Assembly: GCA_026706635.1 (NCBI GenBank)
Contig: JAPOYJ010000065.1
Coordinates: 1 to 32,244 of the forward strand
Reading direction: 5' to 3'
DNA from: Gemmatimonadota bacterium
GTDB lineage: Bacteria > Gemmatimonadota > Gemmatimonadetes > Longimicrobiales > Gaopeijiaceae
DNA: 32,244 nucleotides
Below the pieces are notes generated by a model. That model saw nothing but the letters and a program-made list of their open reading frames with translations, had not been told where the DNA came from and did not search any database. This document shows, piece by piece, positions 14,997 to 22,770 of the stretch. The first letter of the stretch is position 1. Each line of letters begins with the position of its first letter. Both the position numbers and the translations under genes were made by a program.

Positions 14997-16901
14997 TTGG
15001 TTGTGCTTTGTATCGGTCTTGTCGGCGGATCTCAGCTTGGCATCGTCGCCCAAGACGGGGGCGCGGATGTCTACGAGCGGGGGCGCGGGTATATTCAGGC
15101 GGGTGACAGCGTCGTCGCTCTTGACCTTTGGATCAGTGCCAAGGATAGCCTGACGGAAGCGGGTGCCGAAGACCCGAGAATCGGTCGGGCGTTCGTGGAG
15201 GTGGTCGCGGCGCTTGAGTTGGCGGCGTATGAAGATGTGGCGACACGGTTTTTTTACTGGGGCCTGTCGGGACGGACTGTGGCGCGAGAACCGTACAGAT
15301 CAGAGGTGCTCGCGGAAGGAAGGCGGACCTTTGCGCTGGTTGACTCCGTTGTGGCTGAACAGTGGGCGGTTAGAGGGGAAGACGATCCGGTGTCGCTGGC
15401 GCTGGCGATTAAGCGCTTCTGGCTGGAGCGTGATCCCTCGCCCACGACAATGGTGAATGAGCGGCTTCTGGAGCATTGGAAGCGGATTGCGGAGGCTCGT
15501 AGTCGGTATAGATACACGAAACGATCGGTGTACGGGACCGACGACCGGGGCGTGTTTTTCGTAAAATACGGGACCCCCGATCGTATTGTGAACGGTATTA
15601 TGTCGGTCAGTCGCTGGGAGCAGCGGATGATTGGGATGCCTCAGGTCGTGTTGGATCGCTACGACAAGTTTCCACAGTTTGAGGTATGGCGGTACGGAGG
15701 GTTGGCTGCTCGCGGATTTACCTATTTTCTCTTTGGAAACGACGAAGGATCGGGTGAGTTTCGTCACGTCCAGGGGGTGCACGAGCTTATTCCGACAGGG
15801 GCGAGGAGCTTTAACGTGTCGGGAGATGGGGCGCAGTCCGGAGGCGGGATCAGGGGGCGACGCGCAGTGCACTATCTGGAGTGGGCCTACTACCAGGATG
15901 CGGCCCGGATGGGTGGACCATACGGTGAGCGTGCAGACGAGCTCGACCGAATTTGGCTAGGACGGGCGGAACCGCACGACGCTGCCATGCGGGCCACATC
16001 TTTCCGGTACGCCGACGCTGATCGGCGTCGCTTGCAAGTGCCGCGGCCGCCGATACTGTCGGCGTACGAGGACTCGCCGAGGAGCGTGCTCTCGGCGCAG
16101 ATGGCGCGCATTCTCGACGGTGACGAGGCGCTGGTGATGGTGCTGGCGGTTTCTTCTCCGTTGTGGAGACCGGAGGTCGAGGATGGCGAGTTGGCCGACA
16201 CGGTGGAGTTGAGAGAGCACACTGGGAGGCACACGGTAATCGCTCGCAATCACAAACTGGAGGAGGTTGCGCGCGGCGACATGGAGCTGATCGATGGGGA
16301 CGGTACCGTGTCGCAGCTCGTGCTGCGGCACGTTCGCTCGCTGGGTCACCTTACTGTAGCAGTTGAGCATAGGGTGGATGAGGCCGATGGGGTAGTGGCG
16401 ACCGGGGAGGAGGCTGTGGACACTAGCGGCGTTCTGCCCGGGCATAGCCACTTCACCGTGAATCCGCCGCTCGTGCGTAGGGGAAGTGTCTCGGAGGTGA
16501 GCGACCTTATTGTCGGAATCGTGCCGCAGCCGGGGTTGCTCCCAGAGAACATGCCGGTTCCCCTCCTGCCAGCGACTCGACTCTGGCGCGAGGACCTGCT
16601 GCGCGTCTACTTCGAGATCTACCATCAGAGTGCAGTGAGGGAGGGCGACACGCGGCGGTTCGACATTCGACTTCAGATCCTCCGTCGGGCCACGGAGCCG
16701 TCGAGCGACGGAGAGGCGGCGGCTGCGACTGCCGCAATCGTGATGGCTTTGGAGTCGGTTGCGCCCACCGGAACGCACCACCTCGATCTCGACCTCCGCA
16801 ACGAGAAGTCCGGTCCTCTGGAAGTCGTTCTGATGGTGACTGACACTGGAACCGGCGAAGCGTATGTGCGCACGGCCCCGATCTTCCTGCTGGACAGCTG
16901 A
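14961..16901 (+). CDS. GWxTD-domain protein, exported
   Basis: The 646-residue product has an N-terminal signal peptide (MRGPRLVAW basic start, hydrophobic core to about residue 30). Residues about 149-210 carry the GWxTD-domain hallmark, AIKRFWLERDPSPTT...NERLLEHWKRI followed by YGTDDRGVFFVKYGTPDRI. The family consensus is FW..RDP.P.T..NE and GW.TDRGR.YI.YG.PD, so the Gly-Trp pair is replaced by Tyr-Gly here. The rest is beta-rich with no catalytic motif seen. GWxTD proteins are common in Gemmatimonadota and Acidobacteriota and have no firmly assigned function; envelope-associated roles are presumed. Later in-frame TTG/GTG codons would remove the basic part of the signal peptide, so the ATG is kept even though it lies in a hairpin. 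AGAGAGG at about 14945 can serve as ribosome-binding site. Confidence 0.85.
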   Translation: MRGPRLVAWPPHLVVLCIGLVGGSQLGIVAQDGGADVYERGRGYIQAGDSVVALDLWISAKDSLTEAGAEDPRIGRAFVEVVAALELAAYEDVATRFFYWGLSGRTVAREPYRSEVLAEGRRTFALVDSVVAEQWAVRGEDDPVSLALAIKRFWLERDPSPTTMVNERLLEHWKRIAEARSRYRYTKRSVYGTDDRGVFFVKYGTPDRIVNGIMSVSRWEQRMIGMPQVVLDRYDKFPQFEVWRYGGLAARGFTYFLFGNDEGSGEFRHVQGVHELIPTGARSFNVSGDGAQSGGGIRGRRAVHYLEWAYYQDAARMGGPYGERADELDRIWLGRAEPHDAAMRATSFRYADADRRRLQVPRPPILSAYEDSPRSVLSAQMARILDGDEALVMVLAVSSPLWRPEVEDGELADTVELREHTGRHTVIARNHKLEEVARGDMELIDGDGTVSQLVLRHVRSLGHLTVAVEHRVDEADGVVATGEEAVDTSGVLPGHSHFTVNPPLVRRGSVSEVSDLIVGIVPQPGLLPENMPVPLLPATRLWREDLLRVYFEIYHQSAVREGDTRRFDIRLQILRRATEPSSDGEAAAATAAIVMALESVAPTGTHHLDLDLRNEKSGPLEVVLMVTDTGTGEAYVRTAPIFLLDS

Positions 16902-16904
16902 AGC

Positions 16905-17681
16905 ATGCACGGCGGATCGCGTTGGCACCGCAGAAGCGGGCCTGCCTGGCGAACTTCTCTCGCCCTGTTGGCAATTGCGAACATAGCTGAGCCAACCAAG
17001 GGGTCGGCCCAGGTCGCGCGCACGGCTGCCGGGGCGAGCGGTCATTCTCGACCGTGGCAGCTGGGCGTGTGGGCCCAGAGCGGCGTCATGAGGCCCTTGG
17101 GGCGGTTGGCGACGAACGCGCTCCCGGTTGTGTTGGCCCGCCGACTCGACGTTCGTGCGGAGCTCGAGTCGGCAGTGGGGCATTCCGGCGGCCTGGAGTT
17201 GAGGTTCCCGACTCGGGGCTTTTCGGTCCGCACCGGGTGGGAGACCACCACCGGCGGAACAGCGGAGGGCTTCCTGGCGCTGTGCGAGTTGGCTGATTGC
17301 ACTCCCGAGTCAGTATCGGCTACGATGAGCGGGCTATTCGTGGAAGTGCGGGTTTTCCAGACATCTCTGGAGCGGACGGTGGCGCCGATATTCGCAGTTG
17401 GGTACGGACGCCGCTGGTACAGCTTTGGCGACGTCGATTGCACGGATCGAAATGACGACCTGAGGATCATCTGCGACGCGATTGCCGAGGTGTTCGAGAG
17501 CCCCGGGTCGCACTCGGTCCTCCGCGTTTCGGCAGGGTTAGGTACCTATTTGGGTCGGTTTAGTGCCGATCTGGCTGCGAATGCAACCGGGGGCCGCTAC
17601 TCGGGAGGGCGGGGAAAGACTGTGGGTCTTTGGTATCCAGACCTGCGGGCTACGCTGGGGGTGGGTTTGGTGGTGTTCTAG
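16905..17681 (+). CDS. Outer-membrane beta-barrel protein, hypothetical
   Basis: This 258-residue ORF follows the GWxTD gene after only 3 bases, so the two are probably co-translated. The N-terminus is basic then hydrophobic (TSLALLAIANIA) with a likely signal cleavage near GSAQ. The mature chain alternates polar and hydrophobic residues in strands (LELRFPTRGFSVRTGWETT, VRVFQTSLERTVAPIFAVGYGRRW, VLRVSAGLGTYLGRF). It ends LGVGLVVF, with the C-terminal Phe typical of outer-membrane barrels recognised by BamA. About eight strands seem possible. Two Cys pairs occur (CELADC, CTDRNDDLRIIC). No specific family is recognised. It closes the SusCD-GWxTD cluster. Its stop codon TAG lies inside the 48-bp dispersed repeat. 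Confidence 0.75.
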   Translation: MHGGSRWHRRSGPAWRTSLALLAIANIAEPTKGSAQVARTAAGASGHSRPWQLGVWAQSGVMRPLGRLATNALPVVLARRLDVRAELESAVGHSGGLELRFPTRGFSVRTGWETTTGGTAEGFLALCELADCTPESVSATMSGLFVEVRVFQTSLERTVAPIFAVGYGRRWYSFGDVDCTDRNDDLRIICDAIAEVFESPGSHSVLRVSAGLGTYLGRFSADLAANATGGRYSGGRGKTVGLWYPDLRATLGVGLVVF

Positions 17682-17726
17682 CAGCCCGTGGACAAGCCTC
17701 CCACGGCATTCGAGGCGCGCTGCATG
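17679..17726 (+). repeat. 48-bp dispersed repeat copy between two convergent genes
   Basis: These 48 bases match the reverse complement of 22698-22745 at 47 of 48 positions (single A/G difference at 17696). The unit can fold: GCAGC/GCTGC at the ends, and CCGTGG/CCACGG inside with a 9-base loop. The copy supplies the TAG stop of the beta-barrel gene and fills almost the whole gap before the convergent S9 peptidase stop, so it could act as a two-way terminator. Confidence 0.85.
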
Positions 17727-17728
17727 CT

Positions 17729-20068
17729 CTACTCCGGCGGCTGCGCCGCGAGCAGGTGCCGCACGAAGTAGTCCCACCGGCGCCGGGTCATGTACGCCTC
17801 GCCGCTGAATCCGTGCCCCCGGTTCGGCAGCATGATCAGATCGAAGTCCTTGTCGGCCGCGACCAGTGCATCCACCATCAAGAGCGTGTTGTAGACGGGA
17901 ACGTTCGTGTCCATCGTGCCGTGCGCCAGGAGGAGCTTCCCCTCCAGGCGATCGGCGAGCAGCTGGTTCGCCTGGTTGTCGTAGTTGGTTGTGCCGTCGC
18001 CATGGCTCTTCAGCAGCCCCTGCCACTTCTCCCCCCAGTCGTCGGCGTAGTTGCGGTTGTCGTGGTTGCCAGCCTGCGAGACCGCGACCTTGTAGAGGTC
18101 GGGGTAGCGGAGGATCCCGGCCGTGCTCGCGAAACCGCCGCCCGAATGCCCCCAGATCCCCACCCGTTCCAGGTCCATCCACGGGTGCCGCTCCGCGAGC
18201 TGCCGGATCATCGCCACCTGATCGGGGAGTCCGTTGTCGCCCATCTTGCCGTAGTAGGCGTCGTGAAACTCCTTCGAGCGCCAGGGCGTCCCCATGGCGT
18301 CCACCTCGACGACGACGAATCCCAGCTCGGCCATGGCCTGCTTGTCGCGCCTTGCCGCCCGAAACGATCGGGTGCGCACGCTCCCGGACTGCGGCCCCGG
18401 ATAGAGGTAGTTGACGACCGGGTAGCTGTGAGAGGCGTCGAAGTACGTCGGCCGATACATCAGGCCGTGAAGGTCGGTCTTGCCGTCGCGCGCCTTCACC
18501 ACGAAGGGCTCGGGCGGACGCCATCCGATCGCGACGAGCTGCGAGATGTCGGCCCGCTCCAGCTCGACGACGACATTGCCCTCCATCTCGCGGAGCACCG
18601 TCACCGGGGGCGACACCGGCGTCGAGTAGCTGTCGAGGAAGTGCTCGCCCGAGGGGGACAGCGTGACCGCGTGGTCGGCGCTGTCGGGGGTGAGGAGGCG
18701 CAGGCCAGCGCCGTCGATCCCGACCCGGTAGAGGTGCCGGAAGTACGGATCGCCGGGCTCGCGCACATTGCCGACGAAATAGACGATCCTTCCCGCTTCG
18801 TCAACATGCAGAACACGGTGAACGTTCCAATCGCCGTCGGTGACCCTGCCTACGAGCTCGCCGCTCTCCACGTCGTAGCGGTAGAGGTGCCCCCAGTTGT
18901 CACGCTTCGAGTACCAGAGCACCTCGCCGGACCCGTGCAGCACGCGCCAGTTCGGAGTCCCGGGCCCCGACTCGAAGAAGGTCTCCTCGCGCTCAGTCAG
19001 CACATCGCGCACCTCGCCCGTCTGGGGATCGGCGATCCGCAGCGCTGCGACCTTGTGGTCCCTCGACGACGAGACAAAGGCGAGCCTGGCGCCGTCTGGG
19101 CTCCACTCCACGTCGAGAAAGACCCCGCCCCGCCCCGCCACATGATCGGTGACCGAGGAGCGGTGCGGATCGGGCGGCATCTGGAGGCGCGTCACCCGTG
19201 CGCCACCGTCTGCGTCTCGCCGTGACCCGTCCGGCGCCTCGTCAACGTGAATCACCACCCTCTCGATGCGGAAGATCACTGTGTCGCCCGGGAGCGGGTA
19301 CCGCCACGACTGAAGCTCCGGGTGTCCGACCCTGGTCGTCGCCATGTGCATCATCCCGACGCCGCGCCCGTCGTGCTGGAAGGTGGCGATCATCCTCGAG
19401 TCGGGGGACCAGAGGAGGACTGGCGATTCGCGCCTGATCCACCCGGCGTTGTTGGTCGCGTAGCCGTAGTCCTGCACGCCGTCGGTGGTGAGCGGCCGCT
19501 CGGCACCGCTCTCCAGATCGCGCAGCCATAGGTTGTGGTCCCGGATGAAGGCGGCCCTCGTCCCGTCGGGTGAGGTGATCGCGTTTGGATCTGTGGGTGA
19601 AGCCGGGGAAGTGGCTTCGCAGATGAAGGATTCAAGGCCGCAGCGGTAGCGCTCGCCGCCGTCGCCGACCTCGGCCGTGAGTGCGACAAGCCCGCCGCCT
19701 CCGCCCAGCTCGAGTGCGTCCACCGGGATTGCGAAGGCGGAAATGGAGGTGTCGGTGGCCTCGCTCAGCGCCTCGGCGAGGCGTTCGTGGTCGAAGGCCC
19801 GCTCCCGCGCCCGGACCGTAGCGTCGACCAGCACGAACTCGGTGCCATCCGGGATCGTGTTTCGGTACCAGAGGCGACCGTCCGCCAGCCACTGGGGTCG
19901 CACCGTAGCGCCGAAGACCAACCGCGAGGTGTTCGGGGCCAGGAAGGACTCGGCGCGGGCGTAGTCCTCCCTGGTGGGTGCATGCGGCCGCTGCTGCTCG
20001 GCAGCAACCTGGGCTGAACCGGGGATGGTCAGCACCCAGAATACAAGACAAAGACGGATGGACTTCAC
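17729..20068 (-). CDS. S9 family dipeptidyl-peptidase IV-like serine peptidase
   Basis: The 779-residue start is a GTG (complement 20066-20068) that overlaps the lptG stop as GTGA, with GAGGG upstream and a signal peptide next (VKSIRLCLVFWVLTIPGSAQ). Residues about 60-500 are the DPP IV N-terminal beta-propeller, and the rest is the alpha/beta-hydrolase domain. The catalytic triad is Ser642 in GIWGHSGGGFAS, Asp720 in HGTMDTNVPVYN and His752 in NRGHGFSGEA. DPP IV-type enzymes remove dipeptides from the N-terminus of peptides, often after proline, in the periplasm or at the cell surface. The gene is the last of the lptF-lptG-peptidase run and converges on the beta-barrel gene across the 48-bp repeat. 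Confidence 0.93.
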   Translation of the reverse strand: MKSIRLCLVFWVLTIPGSAQVAAEQQRPHAPTREDYARAESFLAPNTSRLVFGATVRPQWLADGRLWYRNTIPDGTEFVLVDATVRARERAFDHERLAEALSEATDTSISAFAIPVDALELGGGGGLVALTAEVGDGGERYRCGLESFICEATSPASPTDPNAITSPDGTRAAFIRDHNLWLRDLESGAERPLTTDGVQDYGYATNNAGWIRRESPVLLWSPDSRMIATFQHDGRGVGMMHMATTRVGHPELQSWRYPLPGDTVIFRIERVVIHVDEAPDGSRRDADGGARVTRLQMPPDPHRSSVTDHVAGRGGVFLDVEWSPDGARLAFVSSSRDHKVAALRIADPQTGEVRDVLTEREETFFESGPGTPNWRVLHGSGEVLWYSKRDNWGHLYRYDVESGELVGRVTDGDWNVHRVLHVDEAGRIVYFVGNVREPGDPYFRHLYRVGIDGAGLRLLTPDSADHAVTLSPSGEHFLDSYSTPVSPPVTVLREMEGNVVVELERADISQLVAIGWRPPEPFVVKARDGKTDLHGLMYRPTYFDASHSYPVVNYLYPGPQSGSVRTRSFRAARRDKQAMAELGFVVVEVDAMGTPWRSKEFHDAYYGKMGDNGLPDQVAMIRQLAERHPWMDLERVGIWGHSGGGFASTAGILRYPDLYKVAVSQAGNHDNRNYADDWGEKWQGLLKSHGDGTTNYDNQANQLLADRLEGKLLLAHGTMDTNVPVYNTLLMVDALVAADKDFDLIMLPNRGHGFSGEAYMTRRRWDYFVRHLLAAQPPE

Positions 20069-21135
20069 GTTCGGACCCTCGCCAATAGCACGAGGCCCAC
20101 CAGAAGGAAGATCATATTGGGCGCCCACGCCGCCCACAGCGGCGGGAGGCCGCCCGCGATCCCGATGGCGCCGCACAGCCTCAGGAGAAGGATGTACACC
20201 AGCGTCGATCCAAGGGAGACGCCGACCCCGAAGGCCGCGCCTCCCTTCTTGACGGTGGTCGCTAGCGGCGCTCCGAAGAGCATGATCACGAGCGTCGCGG
20301 CCGGGATCGCCAGCTTCTGCTCCCGCCCCACGAGCAGCTTGTTCGGGTCCCCCCCCGAGCGGTAGACGCTCGCAGCCTGGCGCCCGAGCTCCTCGTAGGT
20401 CATCTCCTCCTCGTCGGGCGGGTCCTGCAGGAGGTCCTGCGGCGTCTCGTCGAACCCCGTCCGCCGATAGTTCAGGAAGGCGAAGGTGCGCTCGCGCTCA
20501 TCTTCCGGGTAGACGCGTCGCAGGTGGCCCTCCCTGAAGGTCCACCCCTCCTCATCCTCGTAGGTGGCCGTCCGGGCCCACATGTGGGTCAGGACGCCGT
20601 CCGCGTCGGTGCTCTGCAGGATCACACCACGCATCGAGCCACTCGATACCCTGAGCTCCTGCACATTCAGCACTTCGCCATCGTCGGTCTGGAAAACGAA
20701 GTTGTTGCGCCAGTCGCGCCGCATCTCGACTTCGCGGAATATCTCGGCCGCGATTCGGTTGGTGGTTGTGACGAGGGTGCCGAGGAAGAAGGCCGCCACC
20801 GTGAGGACCGCGCCTACCGGCCAAAGGGGTGCCACTAGGCGGTGGAAGGAGATTCCGCCCGCCTTGGCCGCCTGGATCTCCCGGTGGACCGTCATCGAGT
20901 GGATGGTGAAGACGGTTCCGACGAGCGCGGCGACCGGAAAGGACCAGAGAACGAACTTCGGGTACTCGAAGACGTAGCCCCAGAGGATCTCCTGCATCGA
21001 GAGGCCGCGGTCGATGTAGCGTCCCTGCTTGGCGGATTGGTCGCCCAGGATGAACATTACCGGCACGCTCAGCACGAAGAAGGTGAAGATGCGCACGAAG
21101 GTGCCCACTACCAGGCGGTCCAGCTTTCGCGTCAC
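20065..21135 (-). CDS. lptG: LptG/LptF-type LPS-export permease (second gene, LptG position)
   Basis: The GTG start (complement 21133-21135) overlaps the lptF stop (GTGA), giving 356 residues. The YjgP/YjgQ layout is clear. An N-terminal membrane helix (RIFTFFVLSVPVMFIL) is followed by two more about residues 55-115, a periplasmic jelly-roll-like domain with EVEMRRDWRNNFVFQ...GEVLNVQELRV, and three C-terminal helices (AATLVIMLFGAPLAT onward, ending FLLVGLVLLARVRT). LptF and LptG form the inner-membrane part of the LptB2FG ABC transporter that extracts LPS and passes it to the Lpt bridge. The periplasmic domain here includes an acidic DPPDEEEMTYEELG insertion. It is translationally coupled to lptF upstream and the S9 peptidase downstream. 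Confidence 0.9.
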   Translation of the reverse strand: MTRKLDRLVVGTFVRIFTFFVLSVPVMFILGDQSAKQGRYIDRGLSMQEILWGYVFEYPKFVLWSFPVAALVGTVFTIHSMTVHREIQAAKAGGISFHRLVAPLWPVGAVLTVAAFFLGTLVTTTNRIAAEIFREVEMRRDWRNNFVFQTDDGEVLNVQELRVSSGSMRGVILQSTDADGVLTHMWARTATYEDEEGWTFREGHLRRVYPEDERERTFAFLNYRRTGFDETPQDLLQDPPDEEEMTYEELGRQAASVYRSGGDPNKLLVGREQKLAIPAATLVIMLFGAPLATTVKKGGAAFGVGVSLGSTLVYILLLRLCGAIGIAGGLPPLWAAWAPNMIFLLVGLVLLARVRT

Positions 21136-22529
21136 CGCCGTCGCCTCCGGGGCACCAGACGGGCGAGTGCGCTCCGTCCCTCCAGCCAGAGCTCCCGCCA
21201 CCCGCTGTCGCGAGACGAGGCCGTCCACCTCCCGATGCGTGTCGCTAGGAGGCCGCCGATGACGATCAGCCCGATGCTCGGGCTCCACATCGCCCAGAAG
21301 GGGGTCGCTCGGTTGCGGTCGGCCCAATCCTCGCCCGTCGACAGGCCATACTGGTAGATTCCGATCACCAGCGCCGAGACCACGATCACCATGCTGATTC
21401 CGCCCCTCGGGAAGCGCACCCCGAGCGGCATCCCGATCAGAACGAAGATCATGCACGCGCTGGCTATCACCAGCTTCTTGTGGAACTCCACTCCGTACCG
21501 GTTCGCCTGCCTTCTGAGCGAGTCGTAGCGGTTCTGGCGGGCGTGCGCCTCGAAAGAGACGCGCCGTGTGGGACCGTCGGCGCCGGCGATGTGCGCTGGC
21601 GACCGAATGCCACCCTCGGGCGCACCGACCTCCTCTCCGAGTGCCCGTTGCACGGCGGTGAGCGTCCCTGCCCGGGACGCCTCCGCTAGCGAGTCCAGCT
21701 TCGCCGTCCTATACGACATCGAGTCCCAGAGCATCCGCACCGGCATCTCGCGGTCACTCCGGTAGCTCCCGTCCTCGGCCTCGAAGATGTCCGCGACGCC
21801 CCGCAGCACGTACACCTGCTCGTCGAAGGACGTCCGCCTGAAGCTGCCAGGCTCGGCCAGGGTGCGGACCTCGTAGGAGTGTCCGTCGTAGAGGCGCAGC
21901 TGCAGGTCGGTGAAGGCGCCGTTCATGTGCATCGTGCCGCGGTCGGCGTACGTTGTGCGTCGAGTCGCCGCCCGGCTCAGGTCGTGGATGACGACCTCGC
22001 TCAGCGAGCTCGACTCCGGGTCAATCGCGGCGGCGCTCAGGTAGTAGGGGCCGAGGCCGCCCTCGCCCCTGATCACATTCACGACGCTCTCGCTCAGCTG
22101 GAAGGTGGGGCTCTTCTGACGGATTGCGATCTGCAGGTTCTTGAGCCGATGATTCGCCTCGGGCAGCACTCTGTCGTTGAAGAAAAAGGTCGCCCCGGTT
22201 AGGACAATCCCCATGAACATCGTCGGCAGGAAGAGCCTGCGCGGCCGTACGCCGCCACCTGACATCGCCACGATCTCGCTGTTGGCGGCCAGATCGCTGA
22301 AGGTGTAGAGGACCGCCGGGAGGACGGCCATGGGGAGCGTGAGGGCTATCGTGTGGGGGAGGGTGAGGATGAGCGCCTCGAAGATGATCTCCTTTGGGAG
22401 CCCCTTCCCGGCAAGATCGTCCAGCCGCTGCGCGACCGCGTTCACGAACATCAGCCCGGTGAGCAGGCTAAAGGTGAAGAAGAGCGGACCCAGGTGAGAC
22501 CGTATTATGTAGCGACTGAGTATGCTCAT
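21132..22529 (-). CDS. lptF: LptF-type LPS-export permease
   Basis: The 465-residue protein starts at the ATG with complement 22527-22529. The frame is open further upstream, but that part is repeat DNA. MSILSRYIIRSHLGPLFFTFSLLTGLMFVN is the classic LptF first helix. Next come ALILTLPHTIALTLPMAVLPAVLY and the EIVAMSGGGVRPRRLFLP coupling-helix segment, a large periplasmic domain, and C-terminal helices from KKLVIASACMIFVLIGMPLGVRFPRGG. At 465 residues it is longer than the usual 350-400, because of an enlarged periplasmic domain (about residues 120-350). It pairs with LptG in the LptB2FG exporter. No strong ribosome-binding site is seen. It is divergent from the sprA homologue across 241 bases that are mostly repeats. 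Confidence 0.92.
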   Translation of the reverse strand: MSILSRYIIRSHLGPLFFTFSLLTGLMFVNAVAQRLDDLAGKGLPKEIIFEALILTLPHTIALTLPMAVLPAVLYTFSDLAANSEIVAMSGGGVRPRRLFLPTMFMGIVLTGATFFFNDRVLPEANHRLKNLQIAIRQKSPTFQLSESVVNVIRGEGGLGPYYLSAAAIDPESSSLSEVVIHDLSRAATRRTTYADRGTMHMNGAFTDLQLRLYDGHSYEVRTLAEPGSFRRTSFDEQVYVLRGVADIFEAEDGSYRSDREMPVRMLWDSMSYRTAKLDSLAEASRAGTLTAVQRALGEEVGAPEGGIRSPAHIAGADGPTRRVSFEAHARQNRYDSLRRQANRYGVEFHKKLVIASACMIFVLIGMPLGVRFPRGGISMVIVVSALVIGIYQYGLSTGEDWADRNRATPFWAMWSPSIGLIVIGGLLATRIGRWTASSRDSGWRELWLEGRSALARLVPRRRRR

Positions 22530-22570
22530 GGCGAAATCTAACCGAACCCGGCGAGGCTCCCGCTCTGGCA

Positions 22571-22664
22571 GTCCGTGGACGATCTCGCGCGAGCACCGAG
22601 AGGCGCGAAGCGCTGGCGGTCCGTGGACAGGCCCGGACGAGCACCGAGACCGGCGAAGCGCCCC
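22571..22664 (+). repeat. Two-unit dispersed repeat upstream of sprA
   Basis: Two related units begin with GTCCGTGGAC at 22571 and 22619. Each continues to a GAGCACCGAGA core and a GCGAAGCGC end. The same two-unit block, same order and orientation, occurs at 28784-28878 after sprA. Internal palindromes such as CTCGCGCGAG suggest hairpins. It lies between the divergent lptF and sprA starts. Confidence 0.8.
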
Positions 22665-22697
22665 GCTGGCAAGGCGCGACGAAGCGGTCCAGCGGGG
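22661..22697. repeat. 9-bp inverted repeat within the sprA upstream repeat array
   Basis: CCCCGCTGG (22661-22669) pairs perfectly with CCAGCGGGG (22689-22697) across a 19-base loop. It joins the two-unit repeat to the 48-bp repeat copy. Confidence 0.6.
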
Positions 22698-22745
22698 ATG
22701 CAGCGCGCCTCGAATGCCGTGGGAGGCCTGTCCACGGGCTGCTAG
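22698..22745 (-). repeat. 48-bp dispersed repeat, inverted copy upstream of sprA
   Basis: The reverse complement of these 48 bases matches 17679-17726 at 47 of 48 positions. It carries the same CCGTGG/CCACGG hairpin and ends 25 bases before the proposed sprA start. Confidence 0.85.
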
Positions 22746-22770
22746 GGCACTGGCAGCCCGGAGTGGCCCC

